DNA of 64,000 nucleotides from Novosphingobium indicum. Its GTDB lineage: Bacteria; Pseudomonadota; Alphaproteobacteria; Sphingomonadales; Sphingomonadaceae. Under the pieces are notes generated by a model. The model ran no database searches. It was not told the origin of the DNA and worked only from the letters and a program-made list of their open reading frames with translations. Where the stretch lies: assembly GCF_014645195.1 (NCBI RefSeq), contig NZ_BMLK01000008.1, positions 1-64,000 of the forward strand, written 5' to 3'. Positions 8,672-17,384 of the stretch are shown here, in pieces. Made by a program: the position numbers and the translations under genes. How positions within the stretch are numbered: position 1 is the stretch's first letter; every line of letters starts with the position of its first letter.

Positions 8672-8902
8672 GTTCACGCGGAGGCGCGGAGGCGCGAAGC
8701 AGAATCGGATCGCGCAAGGGTGCAAAGGCGCAAAGGGCTGGCCTTCGCGGCGAAGCCGCTTTGCTTTCACGGGCCTGCGCTTTACTCCGCGTCGAGATAT
8801 GAAAAGCGCCTGCGGCGCGGCGTGACGTCTTTGCGCCTTTGCGCCTTTGCGCGATCCTCCTTCCACCTTACCTTCTCCGCGTCTCCGCGCCTCCGCGTGA
8901 AC
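8672..8902. repeat. nested inverted repeat between ksgA and pdxA
   Basis: Outer arms at 8672-8696 and 8878-8902 are reverse complements with one mismatch (unit GCGGAGGCGCGGAG). Inner arms at 8707-8735 and 8829-8857 are reverse complements with two mismatches (unit AAAGGCGCAAAG). Together they could fold into a cruciform or long RNA hairpin of about 230 nt. Each arm is itself built from short tandem units of 8-9 bp. No convincing gene lies inside. Confidence 0.8.
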
Positions 8903-8913
8903 CATATAGACTT

Positions 8914-9921
8914 TCACGCTGCCGTCCGCCTCGCTGCACATTCACCCGCCATGCGGATCGCGGCAATCATCGCACCGGGGCTGGCGACGTTCTTGCCGGC
9001 AATGGGGAAGGCGGTGCCGTGATCGGGAGAGGTGCGCACGATGGGCAGGCCCAGCGTGACATTGACGCCCTGATCGAAATCGAGCGTCTTGATCGGGATA
9101 AGCGCCTGATCGTGATACATGCAAAGCGCCACATCGTAGCGGTCGCGTTCGTGAGCGGCGAAGAGCGCATCGGCCGGATGCGGGCCTGTCGCAGCAATGC
9201 CTTGGGCCTGCAGTGCGGCAATGGCGGGGGCTATGATGTCGCTGTCCTCGCGCCCCATGCGCCCGTCCTCGCCCGCGTGCGGGTTGAGGCCGGTCACGGC
9301 CAGGCGCGGCTTTGACAAACCGAAATCGCGGGCAAGGGCGCTGGCCACGATCCGCGCCTTGTGCTCGATCAGATCACGCGTGATCAAGCCGGGCACGGCG
9401 CTTAGCGGTTCGTGGACCGTCAGAGGTACGGTGCGCAGCGAAGGACCAGCCAGCATCATCACGGCATCTTCGTGCGGCAGCCCGCAAGCGTCGGCGACGA
9501 ACTCGGTCTGGCCGGGCTGGGTGAAGCCGACGGTCGCCAGTCTGGACTTGGCGATAGGGCCGGTGACGATTGCGCCCGCGTCTCCCGCCAGGGCCAGAGC
9601 GGCTGCTAGTGTGAGCGAATGCAGCGTGAGTTCCGCACCGTTTCGGTCCGGCGTGCCGAAAGAGGGCGTGCAGTCCCGGTCTCCCAGTACCGGCAGACCT
9701 GAGGAAAACGCAGCGGATGCCTCATCGGGGGCGGTTATGGGAATGATCGGTACGGACAGCCCGCGCGTCTGTGCTGCAGCGGTCACAACACTGGCACCGC
9801 CCACCACGAAGAACGGCGCCAGCCCGGCGATTTCCCGCTGCGCCCACGCTTCCGCGATCAGTTCAGGAGCAATGCCGGCCGGATCGCCCAGCGAAACGGC
9901 AAGCGGGGCCGCCATGACCAT
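8914..9921 (-). CDS. pdxA: 4-hydroxythreonine-4-phosphate dehydrogenase
   Basis: 335 residues. Oxidises 4-phosphohydroxy-L-threonine in the DXP-dependent route to pyridoxal 5'-phosphate. Signatures: VSLGDPAGIAPEL at the N-terminus, TGPIAKSRL, the metal- and substrate-binding ALCMYHDQALIPIKTLDFDQ, and GLPIVRTSPDHGTAFPIAG near the end. It follows surA by 20 bp in the lptD-surA-pdxA-ksgA block. ATG 9921 is used; a second in-frame ATG two codons later is equally possible. Length is typical. Confidence 0.95.
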   Translation of the reverse strand: MVMAAPLAVSLGDPAGIAPELIAEAWAQREIAGLAPFFVVGGASVVTAAAQTRGLSVPIIPITAPDEASAAFSSGLPVLGDRDCTPSFGTPDRNGAELTLHSLTLAAALALAGDAGAIVTGPIAKSRLATVGFTQPGQTEFVADACGLPHEDAVMMLAGPSLRTVPLTVHEPLSAVPGLITRDLIEHKARIVASALARDFGLSKPRLAVTGLNPHAGEDGRMGREDSDIIAPAIAALQAQGIAATGPHPADALFAAHERDRYDVALCMYHDQALIPIKTLDFDQGVNVTLGLPIVRTSPDHGTAFPIAGKNVASPGAMIAAIRMAGECAARRTAA

Positions 9922-9941
9922 GTCAGGTGCCCCGCCGCGGA

Positions 9942-11309
9942 TCAGTTGTATTCGATGATCGCGTCACGCCGCAGGTCGCGCAGGTACATCTGCGCGCGCT
10001 TGTTGATGCGGTCGTCTTCCATCTGCGCCTGCAGCTGCTCGAAGCTCGGGCCAATGTCGGCCTGCGGATCGTCGCGGCCGCACAGCATGAGGATGCGCAC
10101 CCCGTCTTCGAGCGAACCGAACGGCGGGAGCGTCTCGCCCGGCGAAAGCTTGAGGATCGAATTCTGGATCGGTCCGGGCAGATCGCGCGCCTTGACCTGA
10201 TCGTTGGTCACGACCTGCGCGCCGACCTGCGAGGCCACGCGTTCCACGTCGCCGCAGCCCTTGGCCGTATTGATGGCGCTGGCAAAGTCTTCGGCTTTCT
10301 GGCCGGCCTGCGCCTCGGAGATGCCCTTGGGAAAGGCCAGCGAAATCTGCTTGAGCGACAGCACCGCATCGCGCGGATCGGCAGTGAGAACCTGGCGCTT
10401 GTCGATCAGGTAGAGGATGTCGAAGCCGCCTGGGACCTCGATTGGACCTACCAGCTGGCCGGTTTGCATCTCCCGCGCGACCGAGGCGAGTTCGCCCGGA
10501 AGCTGGGCAAGGCGGATCCAGCCCAGGTCGCCGCCGACCGCTGCCGTCGAAGCCTGCGAATACTGGCGGGCATAGGCCACGAAGCTGCCGCCCTGACGGA
10601 GTTGGTCGACGATCTGCGATGCGTTCTCGTAGACTTTCTGGCGGGTCTCGGGCGTTGCCGCCAGATAGATTTCGCCAAGCCTGTATTCGTCGGTACCCTT
10701 CGCGGCCTTGAGGCGCGCGAGGATCTCATTCACTTCGTCTTCCGAGACGTTGATGAACGGCGCGATATTGCGCTGCATGAGGCGGCGCCAGGACAGTTCG
10801 CCGCGGATCTGGCGCTTGAGCGAAGCCGGCGAGGAACCGATCCGCTTGAGATAGGCGTCCATTGCACTGGTGTTCTGGTTGAAGTTCTGCGCGGCGACGC
10901 GGGCATAGGACTGATCGACTTCGGCTTGCGCAACCTCGATGTCGGAAGCCTTGGCTTCCTGAATCTGGAGGGTTTCGTCGATGAGGTTGCGCAGCACTTG
11001 CAGGCGCAGGCGCTTCATCTCGTCCTCTTCGACCTTGCCCTTGTTGGCGGCAATGATCAGCGCGAGACGCTGGTCCACGTCGGTGCCGGTGATGACGTCG
11101 CCGTTAACCACGGCGGTCGCCCGGCGCACGTTGGGATTGTCGTTGCCGAAGATCTTCACATCGTCGGGAATGACGATCTGGCCCTGCGGCGCGCTCTGGG
11201 CCAGGGCCGCAGGTGCTGCGAGAACGCCGGCCAGTGCGGCCAGGCTCCCGATCGACGTCAATACGCGCTTGAAGGACCTGTTGCTAATGACTGCTTGCAC
11301 CGTGATCAC
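9942..11309 (-). CDS. surA: periplasmic chaperone / peptidyl-prolyl isomerase SurA
   Basis: 455 residues. A signal peptide is visible at 1-37 (AALAGVLAAPAALA). A SurA N-terminal helical domain follows (VNGDVITGTDVDQRLALIIA, RLQVLRNLIDETLQIQEAK). One clear parvulin domain lies at about 205-310 (RLGEIYLAATPET, FVAYARQYSQASTAAVGGDL, GWIRLAQLP). The region after it (about 320-440) looks like a second, degenerate parvulin-related segment. SurA escorts outer-membrane proteins, including LptD, to the Bam complex, which fits its position directly downstream of lptD. Confidence 0.92.
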   Translation of the reverse strand: MITVQAVISNRSFKRVLTSIGSLAALAGVLAAPAALAQSAPQGQIVIPDDVKIFGNDNPNVRRATAVVNGDVITGTDVDQRLALIIAANKGKVEEDEMKRLRLQVLRNLIDETLQIQEAKASDIEVAQAEVDQSYARVAAQNFNQNTSAMDAYLKRIGSSPASLKRQIRGELSWRRLMQRNIAPFINVSEDEVNEILARLKAAKGTDEYRLGEIYLAATPETRQKVYENASQIVDQLRQGGSFVAYARQYSQASTAAVGGDLGWIRLAQLPGELASVAREMQTGQLVGPIEVPGGFDILYLIDKRQVLTADPRDAVLSLKQISLAFPKGISEAQAGQKAEDFASAINTAKGCGDVERVASQVGAQVVTNDQVKARDLPGPIQNSILKLSPGETLPPFGSLEDGVRILMLCGRDDPQADIGPSFEQLQAQMEDDRINKRAQMYLRDLRRDAIIEYN

Positions 11310-11503
11310 AATCCCGTTTTCGACCGGCGTCGCCGGACATATTCATCGGCAGGAAACATCTTGCGCAAAATCCTGCCGCATTCGTGCCTGCTCTTGCCGC
11401 GCCGCGGCTTAACCCAAAATGAGCGCTCCCGATAGCGGCTTTGGACCGGCCTGCCAACGGGCGCGGGGCTGCGGATCGGCAGCAATCCCCGGTTGAGCGC
11501 CAA

Positions 11504-13813
11504 TTAGCGCAGGCCGATGTTCTTGAGGCTGAAGCGGATCTGGAACGAGTTGCCCTTTTGCGCGTCGCCCGTCGCCTGATAGTCGCGTCGCCAGGTGAGG
11601 GCGATCTGCAGGCAGTCGTCCTCATAGGCGGCACCGATGCGCGTGCGCAGCGGCTGGAAACCGTCCGAGCCATAGATCGGGTCTTCCTGCCGGTCGGTCA
11701 GGTTGACCACCGCCGAGCCGAACAGCGACCAGTAGTTGGCGAAGGCGAAACGGCCCGCGGCGCGCACTTCCTCGCGGTCCTGAAGATCCTCGATCGAGCG
11801 GGAGATGTCGCGGTTGAGTTTGGTGTAGCCGAGTTCGAGGTACGTCCGGGTATTGCCGAATACCGCGTCGAACTCGTTGCGGCGGATCGCGAGGCTGTCC
11901 TTGTCGACGCGAAAGCGATGGATCACGTTGATGAAGTCGCGGTAGCGCACTTCGGTTCGGCCAACGATATCGGATGCCTTGCCGGAAAGGCCGGTGCCGT
12001 CGGGCAGCAGCGTCGGCTTGTCGTTGAGCCGGATCGACTGGCCGATGGTCGTCTTGATCCGCCAGCGCGGGGCTTCGAACTTCCAGTCGAAGCCGTAGGT
12101 GAAGCGGACGCCGTCCTCGATGCGGTCGTAGCCGGGGAAGCGGTTCAGCGAGAAGAGATTGCTGCTGGCCAGTTCGATGGCACGCGAATCCTCGTTGGGA
12201 ATGGCAAGGTTGCGGATCGTCGGGCTGGCGACGAGCTGGACGCGCGGCGTCAGAACCTGCGTGCCGCCGAAGACTTCGCCCACAAGCGGCCATTTCACAT
12301 CCACGGCCGCAAGTCCGATGGCGCGCGTCTGCCAGCCCGGATCGCCGCGATAGATCACCGTGCTGGTCGCCGCGTTCTCGTCGGAATGGTAGACGTCGCC
12401 GCGGGCCAGGGCGGTCAGCGTCACTTCCTGGCCCATGCCGGTGATCCGCCGCAGCGACCACTGGGTGCTCGCAAAGGCGCGCTGGGTATCCTGACCATCG
12501 GGCCGCGAGATGCCCAGCGTGTTGACCTGGGTTTCGATCTTGCCGCCCAGCACAGGGTCATCGAAGCGATGGCGGTAGTCGACCACCGGAAAAGCGACCG
12601 GAATCAGGCCCTGATCGCGGCCGGCCTGCATCGTCTGCGTGGCATAACCGGCGAACGAAAAGTAGCTGTCCTGATCGATCCGCTCGACCTCTACCAGCGA
12701 GCGCAGGCGGTCGTCGCGGGTGATGTCGTAGCGGCGCAGGAACGTACGGTCGGTCGCGCGGCGCAGCGAGGCGGTGACGCTCCAGTTTTCATCGAACTGG
12801 AACCGGCCGTTGGCGAACACGTACCCGCGAAAGGCGCTGACGCTGTCGTTGGTGGTAATCGAGTTGGACCCGAAAATCGGGATCTTGTTACTGGCCGTGG
12901 CATAGCCGGTAATCTGGTAGGCGCCCTTTTCGGTCAGCGCGCGGTACTGAACCGAGGCCATCGGCGCTGCCTTGGTATAGGCCGAAAGGGCCGCAGTGAG
13001 GTCGCGGTTCTCGTCGATCTTCCAGTAGTAGGACTGGCTCAGTTCGATCCCGTTCGACGGGCTGGAGCGCAGGTCCGGAATGAGGAAGCCGGATACGGCG
13101 TGTCCGTCGGTGCTCACGGTCAGGCCCAGCAACGGCAGCTGCACGGCGCTGAACAGTTCCAGCCGCGCATTCTTGAAGCGGATGCGCTTTTGGGAATCGC
13201 TGTAGATCACGCGCTTTGCAATGATCCGCCAGCTTGGATTTTTGGGGCAGCCGTCGGTATCGACGATATCGCAGCCGGTATAGGCGGCCTGGCTCAGAAT
13301 GACGTCGCCATTGGCGATCCGCTCGCCCTTGAGCGCTGCAAGCCTGCCGCCTTCGCGGATGACCAGCAGCATGTTTTCCATCATGCCGGTCTTGAGTTCA
13401 TCGGTCAGCTCGACGCGGTCTGTGAACAGCTGGTTGCCGTCCTGATCGACCAGCCTGACATCGCCCTCGGCGATGATTTTGCCCGTCTGCCGATTCCAGA
13501 TGACACTGTCTGCGCGCACCGACTGGTCCTCGCGGCGCAGCACGACGTTGCCGTTGGCCGTGACCGTTTCGGCATCTTGCGCGTACTCGACCGTATCGGC
13601 TTCGAACGCGATGTGCTCTTCTTCGGCCGTGGCCGGAGGGGGCGCAGGCGGTTCGCCTTCGATCGGCGTATCGTCCACAGGGCGCGCAAGGTCCTGCGCC
13701 CAGGCGCCGGACGGCAGCGCGCAGCCCGCAACGCCAATGGCGAGCGCGCTCAGCATGGCGGGGCCCAAGCGGTGAACCGGAGCTTGCGGAGAGGTCTGCG
13801 ACGCAGGGAGCAT
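11504..13813 (-). CDS. lptD: LPS-assembly protein LptD
   Basis: 769 residues from ATG 13813, chosen because the hydrophobic leader (MLSALAIGVAGCALPSGAWA) then sits close to the N-terminus; an ATG at 13873 would add 20 residues. The N-terminal periplasmic jellyroll (about 65-165) has OstA-type repeats such as VEYAQDAETVTANGNVVLRR and GKIIAEGDVRLVDQDGN. The rest is an outer-membrane beta barrel ending in an aromatic/aliphatic strand (RFSLKNIGLR). It inserts lipopolysaccharide (or the glycosphingolipid counterpart in sphingomonads) into the outer leaflet with LptE. It diverges from pepA; the two 5' ends are under 100 bp apart. Confidence 0.95.
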   Translation of the reverse strand: MLPASQTSPQAPVHRLGPAMLSALAIGVAGCALPSGAWAQDLARPVDDTPIEGEPPAPPPATAEEEHIAFEADTVEYAQDAETVTANGNVVLRREDQSVRADSVIWNRQTGKIIAEGDVRLVDQDGNQLFTDRVELTDELKTGMMENMLLVIREGGRLAALKGERIANGDVILSQAAYTGCDIVDTDGCPKNPSWRIIAKRVIYSDSQKRIRFKNARLELFSAVQLPLLGLTVSTDGHAVSGFLIPDLRSSPSNGIELSQSYYWKIDENRDLTAALSAYTKAAPMASVQYRALTEKGAYQITGYATASNKIPIFGSNSITTNDSVSAFRGYVFANGRFQFDENWSVTASLRRATDRTFLRRYDITRDDRLRSLVEVERIDQDSYFSFAGYATQTMQAGRDQGLIPVAFPVVDYRHRFDDPVLGGKIETQVNTLGISRPDGQDTQRAFASTQWSLRRITGMGQEVTLTALARGDVYHSDENAATSTVIYRGDPGWQTRAIGLAAVDVKWPLVGEVFGGTQVLTPRVQLVASPTIRNLAIPNEDSRAIELASSNLFSLNRFPGYDRIEDGVRFTYGFDWKFEAPRWRIKTTIGQSIRLNDKPTLLPDGTGLSGKASDIVGRTEVRYRDFINVIHRFRVDKDSLAIRRNEFDAVFGNTRTYLELGYTKLNRDISRSIEDLQDREEVRAAGRFAFANYWSLFGSAVVNLTDRQEDPIYGSDGFQPLRTRIGAAYEDDCLQIALTWRRDYQATGDAQKGNSFQIRFSLKNIGLR

Positions 13814-13908
13814 GGCTTGCCTATCGCATCGCCTGTGCCTAACTGCAATCCAGTGATGCGGTGAAGCGCACAAGTTGGGCGCCCCGCAGGAAAGTTCCAG
13901 GAGATTTC

Positions 13909-15372
13909 ATGCTGATCCAGTTCCTTGACGCGTCGGCCGCTACCCCAGCGCGTCTCGTTGCCCGTCTCGTAAATCAGGATGCCGTGCCCGCCGATCTCGA
14001 GCCGGTGCTGGCCGAGGCCGCCAAGATGGCCCGGTTTTCCGGCAAGGCCGGGCAGATGTTCGAAGGGTTCGTGGAGCGCGATGGCAAGGTCATCCGCGTG
14101 GCGCTGGCCGGGATCGGCGGTGCGGACGCCAAGGATCGCCGCGCCGCGATCGAGAAGGCCGGCGCTGCCGTCGTCGCCAAGTACCTGACCTCGGGTGAAA
14201 CTTCTCTGGCGCTGGACGTCACGGGCGCCGGACTCTCGGCGGAAGAAGCCGTTGCCGCGCTGTTGGGTGCTGTGCTGCGTTCCTGGCGCCACGATGTCTA
14301 TCGCACCAAGCTGGGCGACGACAAGAAGCCGAGCCTGACCGAAATCTCGGTTGTCGGTGCGCCCGAGGGTGCCGAGGCCCTGTGGGGCGTCGAGCAGGCG
14401 GTCGCAGCCGGTGTCTCGCTCACCCGTGAACTGGTGACCGAGCCGGCGAATACGATCTACCCCGAGACCTTCGTCGAACGCTGCAAGCCGCGCATGGAAG
14501 CGGCCGGCCTCAAGCTGCGCGTGCTCGATGACAAGGAAATGGCCGAGTTGGGCATGGGCTCGCTGCTCGGCGTCGCACAGGGTTCGGTCCGCCCGGCGCG
14601 CCTGCTGGTGATGGAATGGAACGGCGGCGGCGATGGCGACAAGCCCATCGCCTTCGTCGGCAAGGGCGTTACCTTCGATACCGGCGGTATCAGCCTCAAG
14701 CAGCCCGGCGGCATGGAAGACATGAAGTGGGACATGGGCGGTGCGGGTGCCGTTGCGGGTGCCATGCTTACGGTTGCCCTGCGCAAGGCCAAGGCCAATG
14801 TCGTCGGCATCTGCGGCCTCGTCGAGAACATGCCCGATGGCAATGCCCAGCGGCCGGGCGATGTGGTGACCTCGCTGTCAGGCCAGACCATCGAAGTGAT
14901 CAATACCGACGCCGAAGGCCGTCTGGTGCTGTGCGATGCGCTCACCTGGGTGCAGCGCGAGTATAGCCCGGCCAAGATCGTCGATCTCGCGACCCTGACC
15001 GGTGCGATCATCGCGGCTCTGGCGCACGAACATGCCGGCCTGTTCTCGAACAACGACGATCTCGCCGCCGCGCTCTCGGCAGCAGGCGAGGCGACCGGCG
15101 ATCTGCTGTGGCGCTTCCCGATGGGCCCGGCCTACGACAAGCAGCTCGACAGCGCGATTGCCGACATGAAGAACGTCGGTTCGCGCTTCGGCGGCTCGAT
15201 CACCGCGGCGCAGTTCCTCAAGCGCTTTATCGAGAACGACACCCCCTGGGCCCACCTCGACATTGCCGGCACCGTATGGTCCGACAAGCCGGGCGCGACC
15301 TGGGACAAGGGCGCGACCGGCTTCGGCGTGCGCCTGCTCGACCGCTTCGTGCGCGATACGGCCGAGGCTTGA
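13909..15372 (+). CDS. pepA: leucyl aminopeptidase (M17)
   Basis: 487 residues from ATG 13909, with AGGAG at 13899-13903. The enzyme is a two-metal cytosolic exopeptidase, usually hexameric. Metal and catalytic motifs are intact: FVGKGVTFDTGGISLK, MKWDMGGAGAV and NTDAEGRLVL. The last is the family signature. It diverges from lptD and is followed 37 bp later by holC, the pepA-holC pairing seen in many proteobacteria. PepA homologues can also bind DNA, but nothing here shows that function. Confidence 0.96.
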   Translation: MLIQFLDASAATPARLVARLVNQDAVPADLEPVLAEAAKMARFSGKAGQMFEGFVERDGKVIRVALAGIGGADAKDRRAAIEKAGAAVVAKYLTSGETSLALDVTGAGLSAEEAVAALLGAVLRSWRHDVYRTKLGDDKKPSLTEISVVGAPEGAEALWGVEQAVAAGVSLTRELVTEPANTIYPETFVERCKPRMEAAGLKLRVLDDKEMAELGMGSLLGVAQGSVRPARLLVMEWNGGGDGDKPIAFVGKGVTFDTGGISLKQPGGMEDMKWDMGGAGAVAGAMLTVALRKAKANVVGICGLVENMPDGNAQRPGDVVTSLSGQTIEVINTDAEGRLVLCDALTWVQREYSPAKIVDLATLTGAIIAALAHEHAGLFSNNDDLAAALSAAGEATGDLLWRFPMGPAYDKQLDSAIADMKNVGSRFGGSITAAQFLKRFIENDTPWAHLDIAGTVWSDKPGATWDKGATGFGVRLLDRFVRDTAEA

Positions 15373-15409
15373 GACCCGGTAGTCCAGCAAGGGGCAGGGG
15401 ACGCGGCTG

Positions 15410-15847
15410 ATGCGCGTGGATTTCTACCAGCTCAGCCGCGATCCTGCCGAAGCGGCGCTTCCCCTTATCGCGCGTAACGTGATGAAAGTGGGCGAGCGTC
15501 TGCTCGTCGTTGCCGAGGACCCGCAGCAGCGCCAGCGCATCTGTCAGGCGTTGTGGTCGCTTGGCGAGGACACGTTCCTCGCCAACGGCATGGTGGGTGA
15601 GGGACAGGAAGATCGCCAGCCGATCCTCCTGTCCGAGGCGACCGAGCCGCTCAACGGCGCAAAGTTCATGGCCATTGCCGATGGTCGCTGGCGCGAAGGC
15701 GATACCCCCTTCGAGCGGACGTTCTTCCTGTTCGACGATGCCACCGTGCAGCATGCCCGCGACACCTGGCGGATGCTCCGCAGCCGCGAAGGCGTGGAGC
15801 ATTTTTACTGGAAGCAGGAAGGCGGGCGCTGGGTTCAGGCCGGCTGA
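15410..15847 (+). CDS. holC: DNA polymerase III chi subunit
   Basis: 145 residues. The chi subunit links the clamp loader to single-strand-binding protein at the replication fork. The N-terminus MRVDFYQLSRDPAEAALPLI and the motif PILLSEATEPLNGAKFMAIADG are characteristic of alphaproteobacterial chi. It follows pepA closely and probably shares its transcript. Confidence 0.92.
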   Translation: MRVDFYQLSRDPAEAALPLIARNVMKVGERLLVVAEDPQQRQRICQALWSLGEDTFLANGMVGEGQEDRQPILLSEATEPLNGAKFMAIADGRWREGDTPFERTFFLFDDATVQHARDTWRMLRSREGVEHFYWKQEGGRWVQAG

Positions 15848-15925
15848 AGCACCGCTTGCCGCGCGGCACAATCCCGGCTAGGGGCGCGCGCGACAATAAC
15901 ACCCCAATTTCGCAAGGAACAAACC

Positions 15926-16348
15926 ATGGCGGTTACCCGCACCTTCTCGATCATCAAGCCCGACGCCACCAAGCGTAACCTGACCGGCGCCGTCACCAAG
16001 ATGCTGGAAGAAGCCGGCCTGCGCGTCGTGGCTTCCAAGCGCATCCAGATGAGCAAGGAACAGGCCGAGGGCTTCTATGCCGTTCACAAGGAACGTCCGT
16101 TCTTCGGTGATCTCGTCTCGTTCATGATCTCGGGCCCGGTCGTGGTTCAGGTCCTTGAGGGCGAAGACGCCGTGAAGCGCAACCGCGACGTGATGGGCGC
16201 CACCAATCCGGCCGATGCCGCCGAGGGTACCATCCGCAAGGCCTTTGCCGAATCGATCGAAGCGAACTCGGTTCATGGTTCGGATTCCGAAGAAAATGCC
16301 GCGATCGAAATCGCGTTCTTCTTCAAGCCGGAAGAAATTGTCGGCTGA
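15926..16348 (+). CDS. ndk: nucleoside diphosphate kinase
   Basis: 140 residues. Transfers the gamma phosphate of ATP to nucleoside diphosphates through a phosphohistidine. Visible signatures: [17 protein letters not shown] at the start, the [17 protein letters not shown] loop and the catalytic histidine in NSVHGSDS. An AAGGA ribosome site precedes the ATG. It ends 29 bp before a clear intrinsic terminator, so it is transcribed alone or as the end of the pepA-holC unit. Confidence 0.98.
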   Translation: MAVTRTFSIIKPDATKRNLTGAVTKMLEEAGLRVVASKRIQMSKEQAEGFYAVHKERPFFGDLVSFMISGPVVVQVLEGEDAVKRNRDVMGATNPADAAEGTIRKAFAESIEANSVHGSDSEENAAIEIAFFFKPEEIVG

Positions 16349-16377
16349 AGCAGGGTTAATTCCTGTTAAATATAGGC

Positions 16378-16407
16378 AAGGCCACCGGTTTCGGTGGCCT
16401 TTTCCTT
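16378..16407 (+). terminator. Rho-independent terminator after ndk
   Basis: A ten-base-pair stem AAGGCCACCG (16378-16387) / CGGTGGCCTT (16392-16401) with a GTTT loop is followed by TTCCTTTT. It lies 30 bp past the ndk stop. Confidence 0.9.
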
Positions 16408-16511
16408 TTGCGCGAATCGCGGGCCTGCATAGGCTCCCCTTCGGCATGACTGTACCGGGGGCTGTTTGGGAACGTCCCGGTGTTCCAGTTGCATGATCGG
16501 GGGAATTGAAC

Positions 16512-16643
16512 GTGATTCGCAGGACGATCCTTGTTGCAGCCGTGATTTCCTTTCTCGGGGCCTTTGCCACCTCCCATGCCTCGCGCATGGGCGAGGCAGT
16601 ATCGCCCGGGCCAGCGGCAGCGAATCTGGCTGCAACGCCCTGA
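16512..16643 (+). CDS. possible small exported peptide
   Basis: A 43-codon frame opens with GTG at 16512, preceded by GGGGGAA at 16499-16505. The product starts VIRRTILVAAVISFLGAFAT, a basic residue pair followed by a hydrophobic helix typical of signal peptides, and then a short Ala/Pro-rich end. It lies in the 420-bp stretch between ndk and the next gene (16349-16768), where nothing else besides the ndk terminator is visible. Too short for confidence; it could be a chance frame. Confidence 0.3.
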   Translation: MIRRTILVAAVISFLGAFATSHASRMGEAVSPGPAAANLAATP

Positions 16644-16768
16644 AGGCTCGCGTTTCAGTCCTCGCAAGACCGCTTGCCTTTGCGGGCACGGTGACTTCCG
16701 CACTGGCGGATTTGCATTTGATTCTGCCTGTATCACTGCGATAGACTCGGCCGCAAAGGAGAGCTGAA

Positions 16769-17014
16769 ATGCAGGATATGGGCGAGGAAGGGGAAGCATG
16801 TCCCTTCGAATTCAACTTCGATGAAAAGACCTTCAAGGTCGGTGATACGGTCAGCTTTCGCGTGAATGGTAGCCTTGAAGGCTTTCCCTTCGTTGGAACG
16901 CTGGTCGAGGTGTATGAAGACCACGTGATGATCGCCGGCGATCCGCAGGAACCGGAAAAGCTCTATCGCGGTACGCGAGAGAGCCGGCCCCTGGTCGATT
17001 ACGCGGAAATATAA
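16769..17014 (+). CDS. conserved hypothetical protein, 81 residues
   Basis: Acidic protein starting MQDMGEEGEACPFEFNF with AAGGAG just upstream (ending at 16761). It has one Cys, no membrane segment, and a compact beta-rich pattern (GDTVSFRVNGSLEGFPFVG, then TLVEVYEDHVMIAG) that suggests a small barrel similar to SH3/PAS-like folds. I believe similar proteins occur in sphingomonads, but I cannot name a family or function. Confidence 0.65.
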   Translation: MQDMGEEGEACPFEFNFDEKTFKVGDTVSFRVNGSLEGFPFVGTLVEVYEDHVMIAGDPQEPEKLYRGTRESRPLVDYAEI

Positions 17015-17109
17015 GCGAATAGCGCGGCAGGGTTGATTTCGCGCAACGCGCTTGTCGCATTCCGGGGCTAGGCAGGAATCAAACAATCCCCACTGGGAAA
17101 GGACCTTAC

Positions 17110-17361
17110 ATGTCGCACAAACCGCACGATCTTGCCGCCGAATTCCCCGAAGACGTCGAACTGCTGCACCGTCTGAAGGGCAAGGGCCATTTTGCGGCCC
17201 TTTCCGAGCGCTACACGGAAGTGAACCATGCGATCACCCGTATCGAGGCGGAACTGGATGCCGCTTCGGACGATCGTCTCGAAGAGCTGAAGAAAGAACG
17301 TCTCTCGTTGCTCGACCGCATCGCCGAAGTTCTGCGCGAAGCCCGTCACGCGCAGGTGTGA
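17110..17361 (+). CDS. DUF465 / YdcH family protein
   Basis: 83 residues, mostly a helical hairpin rich in Glu, Leu and Arg (HRLKGKGHFAALSERYTEVN, HAITRIEAE, then EELKKERLSLLDRIAEVLRE). This is the typical form of the YdcH/DUF465 family, small cytoplasmic proteins of unknown role common in alphaproteobacteria. An AAAGGA sequence precedes the start. It is convergent with purN, separated by a GC hairpin. Confidence 0.85.
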   Translation: MSHKPHDLAAEFPEDVELLHRLKGKGHFAALSERYTEVNHAITRIEAELDAASDDRLEELKKERLSLLDRIAEVLREARHAQV

Positions 17362-17368
17362 TATCCGG

Positions 17369-17384
17369 CGGGGCTCCGGCCCCG
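17369..17384. terminator. GC-rich hairpin between convergent genes
   Basis: CGGGGC (17369-17374) and GCCCCG (17379-17384) form a tight stem with a TCCG loop in the 23-bp gap between the ydcH-type gene and purN. There is no T-tract, so it is only a candidate terminator for either strand. Confidence 0.4.

Noticed and set aside
9927..13864. Two long rightward frames (9927-11435 and 11441-13864) facing surA and lptD
   Set aside because: They are the opposite strand of clearly recognised genes and look like high-GC antisense translation with many Asp/Val/Gly/Arg residues and no family features.
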